Source: JAEUOS01 sp040382235 (GTDB lineage Bacteria > Pseudomonadota > Gammaproteobacteria > Burkholderiales > JAEUOS01). From it: a DNA stretch of 64,000 bases. Positions 62,652-64,000 of the stretch are shown one piece after another (within the stretch, counting starts at the first letter, position 1; each line of letters starts with the position of its first letter). The DNA lies in contig JBEIFV010000005.1 in NCBI GenBank assembly GCA_040382235.1, forward strand, positions 1-64,000, given 5' to 3'. The notes under the pieces were generated by a model. That model made no database searches and was not told the DNA's origin. It saw only the letters and a list, made by a program, of their open reading frames with translations. The translations under genes and the position numbers were made by a program.

Positions 62652-63944
62652 ATGGCCGCCGTCCTCGCCTCTGCACAAGCACCCGTTCGCGGCCGTTACA
62701 CGCCGCCGCCGATCGACAACGGCTACTTCACCCTGACGCCCAAGCAGGAACGCATCTTCGCCCTGGCGCGCGACATCGGCATGAACAAGTTCGCACCGCG
62801 CGCCGCCCGGTGGGATCGCGATGCCGTGTTTCCCTTCATCAACTACGACGACATGCGCGAGGTCGGCCTGCTCGGCATGTGCGTGCCCGAATCGCATGGC
62901 GGTCTGGGGGCCGATTTCACCACCTACGTGATCGCCGCCGCTGAAATGGGCCGGCATTGCGGCGCCACTGCGCTGTCCTACAACATGCATGTGTGTTCGA
63001 TGATGTGGATCAGCTTCATCGCCGATGCGCTCGACATGAGCGCGGCCGAGCGCACCGAGCACGAGAGCAATCGCGCGATCCATTTCGAGCGCGTCGCCAG
63101 GCAGGGCAAGATCTACTCGCAGCCGTTCTCCGAAGGCGGCGCGGCTGCGGCCGGCAAGGCGCCCTGGGGCACGCTGGCGAAAAAGGTCGATGGCGGCTAC
63201 CTGGTCACCGGCAAGAAGATTTTTGCCTCCCTTTCCGGCGCGGCGGACTATTACGGCGTGCTGTGCACCATCGACAGGCCCGATGCGACGATGCGCGATT
63301 CGCTGTATCTCGCCGTCGACGCCAAGGCTCCAGGGGTCAGCGTGGTCGGCGACTGGGATCCGCTGGGCATGCGCGGCACGGTCTCGCGCACGCTGCTCCT
63401 GAAAGATGTATTCGTCGCCAATTGCGAGCGCCTGATTCCGGAAGGCCATTACGTGCAGGCGGCCATGCGCTACCCGCATATGTTCACCACGCTTTCGCCC
63501 ACCTACATGGGCATCGCGCAGGCGGCCTATGACTTCACCGTCGGCTACTTGCGCGGTGAAATGCCCGGCACGCCGCCGGTCAAGCGCCGCATGTACCCGA
63601 CCAAGCAGATCACGGTCGCCGAGATGAAGATCAAGCTGGAGCAGACGCGCGCGCTGTTCCTGCAGAACGCGCGCGATGCGCGCGTCGACCCGGACAAGGA
63701 AACCCGGCTGCGCTGCTACGCCGCGCATTACACCATCATGGAAAACGCCAACGAGTTGTGCCGCCTTGCGGTGCGCACCTGCGGCGGGCAATCGATGTTG
63801 AAAACCCTGGCGCTGGAGCGCCTGTATCGCGATTCGCGTTGCGGCTCGCTGATGCTGCCGTGGACCGCCGAACTGTGCCTGGACCGGCTGGGCCGCGAGT
63901 GCCTCTATGAGCCGGGCGAACGTGATGACGAATCGGCGGTGTAG
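62652..63944 (+). CDS. Acyl-CoA dehydrogenase family protein
   Basis: A 430-residue flavoprotein from ATG 62652, behind a CGGGAG site. Acyl-CoA dehydrogenase blocks are REVGLLGMCVPESHGGLGAD, TALSYNMHVCSMMW, KKIFASLSGAADYYGVLCTI and CGGQSMLKTLALERLYRDSR. The last corresponds to the C-terminal FAD-binding segment. It is either a true CoA-ester dehydrogenase or a flavin monooxygenase of the same fold. It lies 22 bases after the hydrolase, in the same operon. Confidence 0.9.
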   Translation: MAAVLASAQAPVRGRYTPPPIDNGYFTLTPKQERIFALARDIGMNKFAPRAARWDRDAVFPFINYDDMREVGLLGMCVPESHGGLGADFTTYVIAAAEMGRHCGATALSYNMHVCSMMWISFIADALDMSAAERTEHESNRAIHFERVARQGKIYSQPFSEGGAAAAGKAPWGTLAKKVDGGYLVTGKKIFASLSGAADYYGVLCTIDRPDATMRDSLYLAVDAKAPGVSVVGDWDPLGMRGTVSRTLLLKDVFVANCERLIPEGHYVQAAMRYPHMFTTLSPTYMGIAQAAYDFTVGYLRGEMPGTPPVKRRMYPTKQITVAEMKIKLEQTRALFLQNARDARVDPDKETRLRCYAAHYTIMENANELCRLAVRTCGGQSMLKTLALERLYRDSRCGSLMLPWTAELCLDRLGRECLYEPGERDDESAV

Positions 63945-63960
63945 CAGGCGGCGCTGAACC

Positions 63961-64000
63961 ATGAATCTTTCGCGCATCATCGAGCACTGGGCGCTGATGA
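63961..64000 (+). CDS. Start of a further gene, possibly an AMP-binding ligase (partial)
   Basis: ATG 63961 opens MNLSRIIEHWALM and runs off the window. The pattern resembles the first residues of acyl-CoA synthetases (NLxxxIExWA...). It lies 16 bases after the dehydrogenase and thus probably belongs to the same operon. Thirteen residues are too few for a firm call. Confidence 0.45.
   Translation, partial: MNLSRIIEHWALM

Overview
The window looks like a chromosomal segment of a betaproteobacterium, most likely Burkholderiales. It is GC-rich, and it carries many solute-binding proteins of kinds typical of that group (two Bug/TctC proteins, three PF04392 proteins, one DctP protein) plus two Liv-type ABC systems. 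A PEP-CTERM/HAF surface protein also fits. The genus cannot be fixed from sequence alone. No rRNA, tRNA or CRISPR array was recognised.

Positions 1-17.9 kb are accessory, broken DNA. A minus-strand prophage remnant (P22-type portal protein and small neighbours, 1-4.4 kb) is interrupted by an oppositely oriented two-gene cassette ending in a PD-(D/E)XK-type nuclease. After it come a PEP-CTERM/HAF protein, a possible spanin remnant, and a run of toxin-antitoxin (TA) modules: DUF4258/HTH, PrlF/YhaV, VapBC, DUF433/DUF5615 and Phd/VapC. A class II Fic protein, a fragment of a second portal gene, a Fic C-terminal fragment and a decayed duplicate of the DUF4258/HTH module lie among them. Two PF04392 proteins, a Bug protein and a DadA-like oxidase are interspersed.

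Positions 17.9-31 kb are metabolic. An Lrp regulator faces an omega-amino acid:pyruvate aminotransferase, followed by a DMT exporter, an MlrC-like M81 protein and a complete livHMGF / acyl-CoA synthetase / livK operon. A VapBC pair and a flavin monooxygenase follow.

Positions 31-36.9 kb hold an RDD-pilin fusion, DsrE and DUF1059 proteins, and a BTAD regulator. They also hold the most striking gene of the window: a glutaredoxin-DinB fusion whose first active-site cysteine codon is an in-frame UGA followed by a hairpin, a strong selenocysteine candidate that ordinary gene calling truncates. Another PF04392 protein and an amidohydrolase complete this stretch.

Positions 37-49 kb look like an aromatic-acid uptake and activation locus: Bug protein, two-subunit Rieske dioxygenase, livK, an opposing VanA-like Rieske oxygenase, livHMGF, an old-yellow-enzyme reductase and a 2-aminobenzoate/benzoate-type CoA ligase. 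Positions 49-64 kb carry a YHS lipoprotein, a HigBA module, a GST, an N-acyl-D-amino acid deacylase, a damaged DUF4160/DUF2442 module, a second MlrC-like protein, a class III aminotransferase and a DctP protein. They end with a MarR regulator facing a cluster containing a reductive-dehalogenase-like Fe-S protein, a NicX-like dioxygenase, an alpha/beta hydrolase, an acyl-CoA dehydrogenase and the start of one more gene. A 112-bp inverted-repeat element occurs twice (17.8 and 45.7 kb), each time abutting a stop codon.
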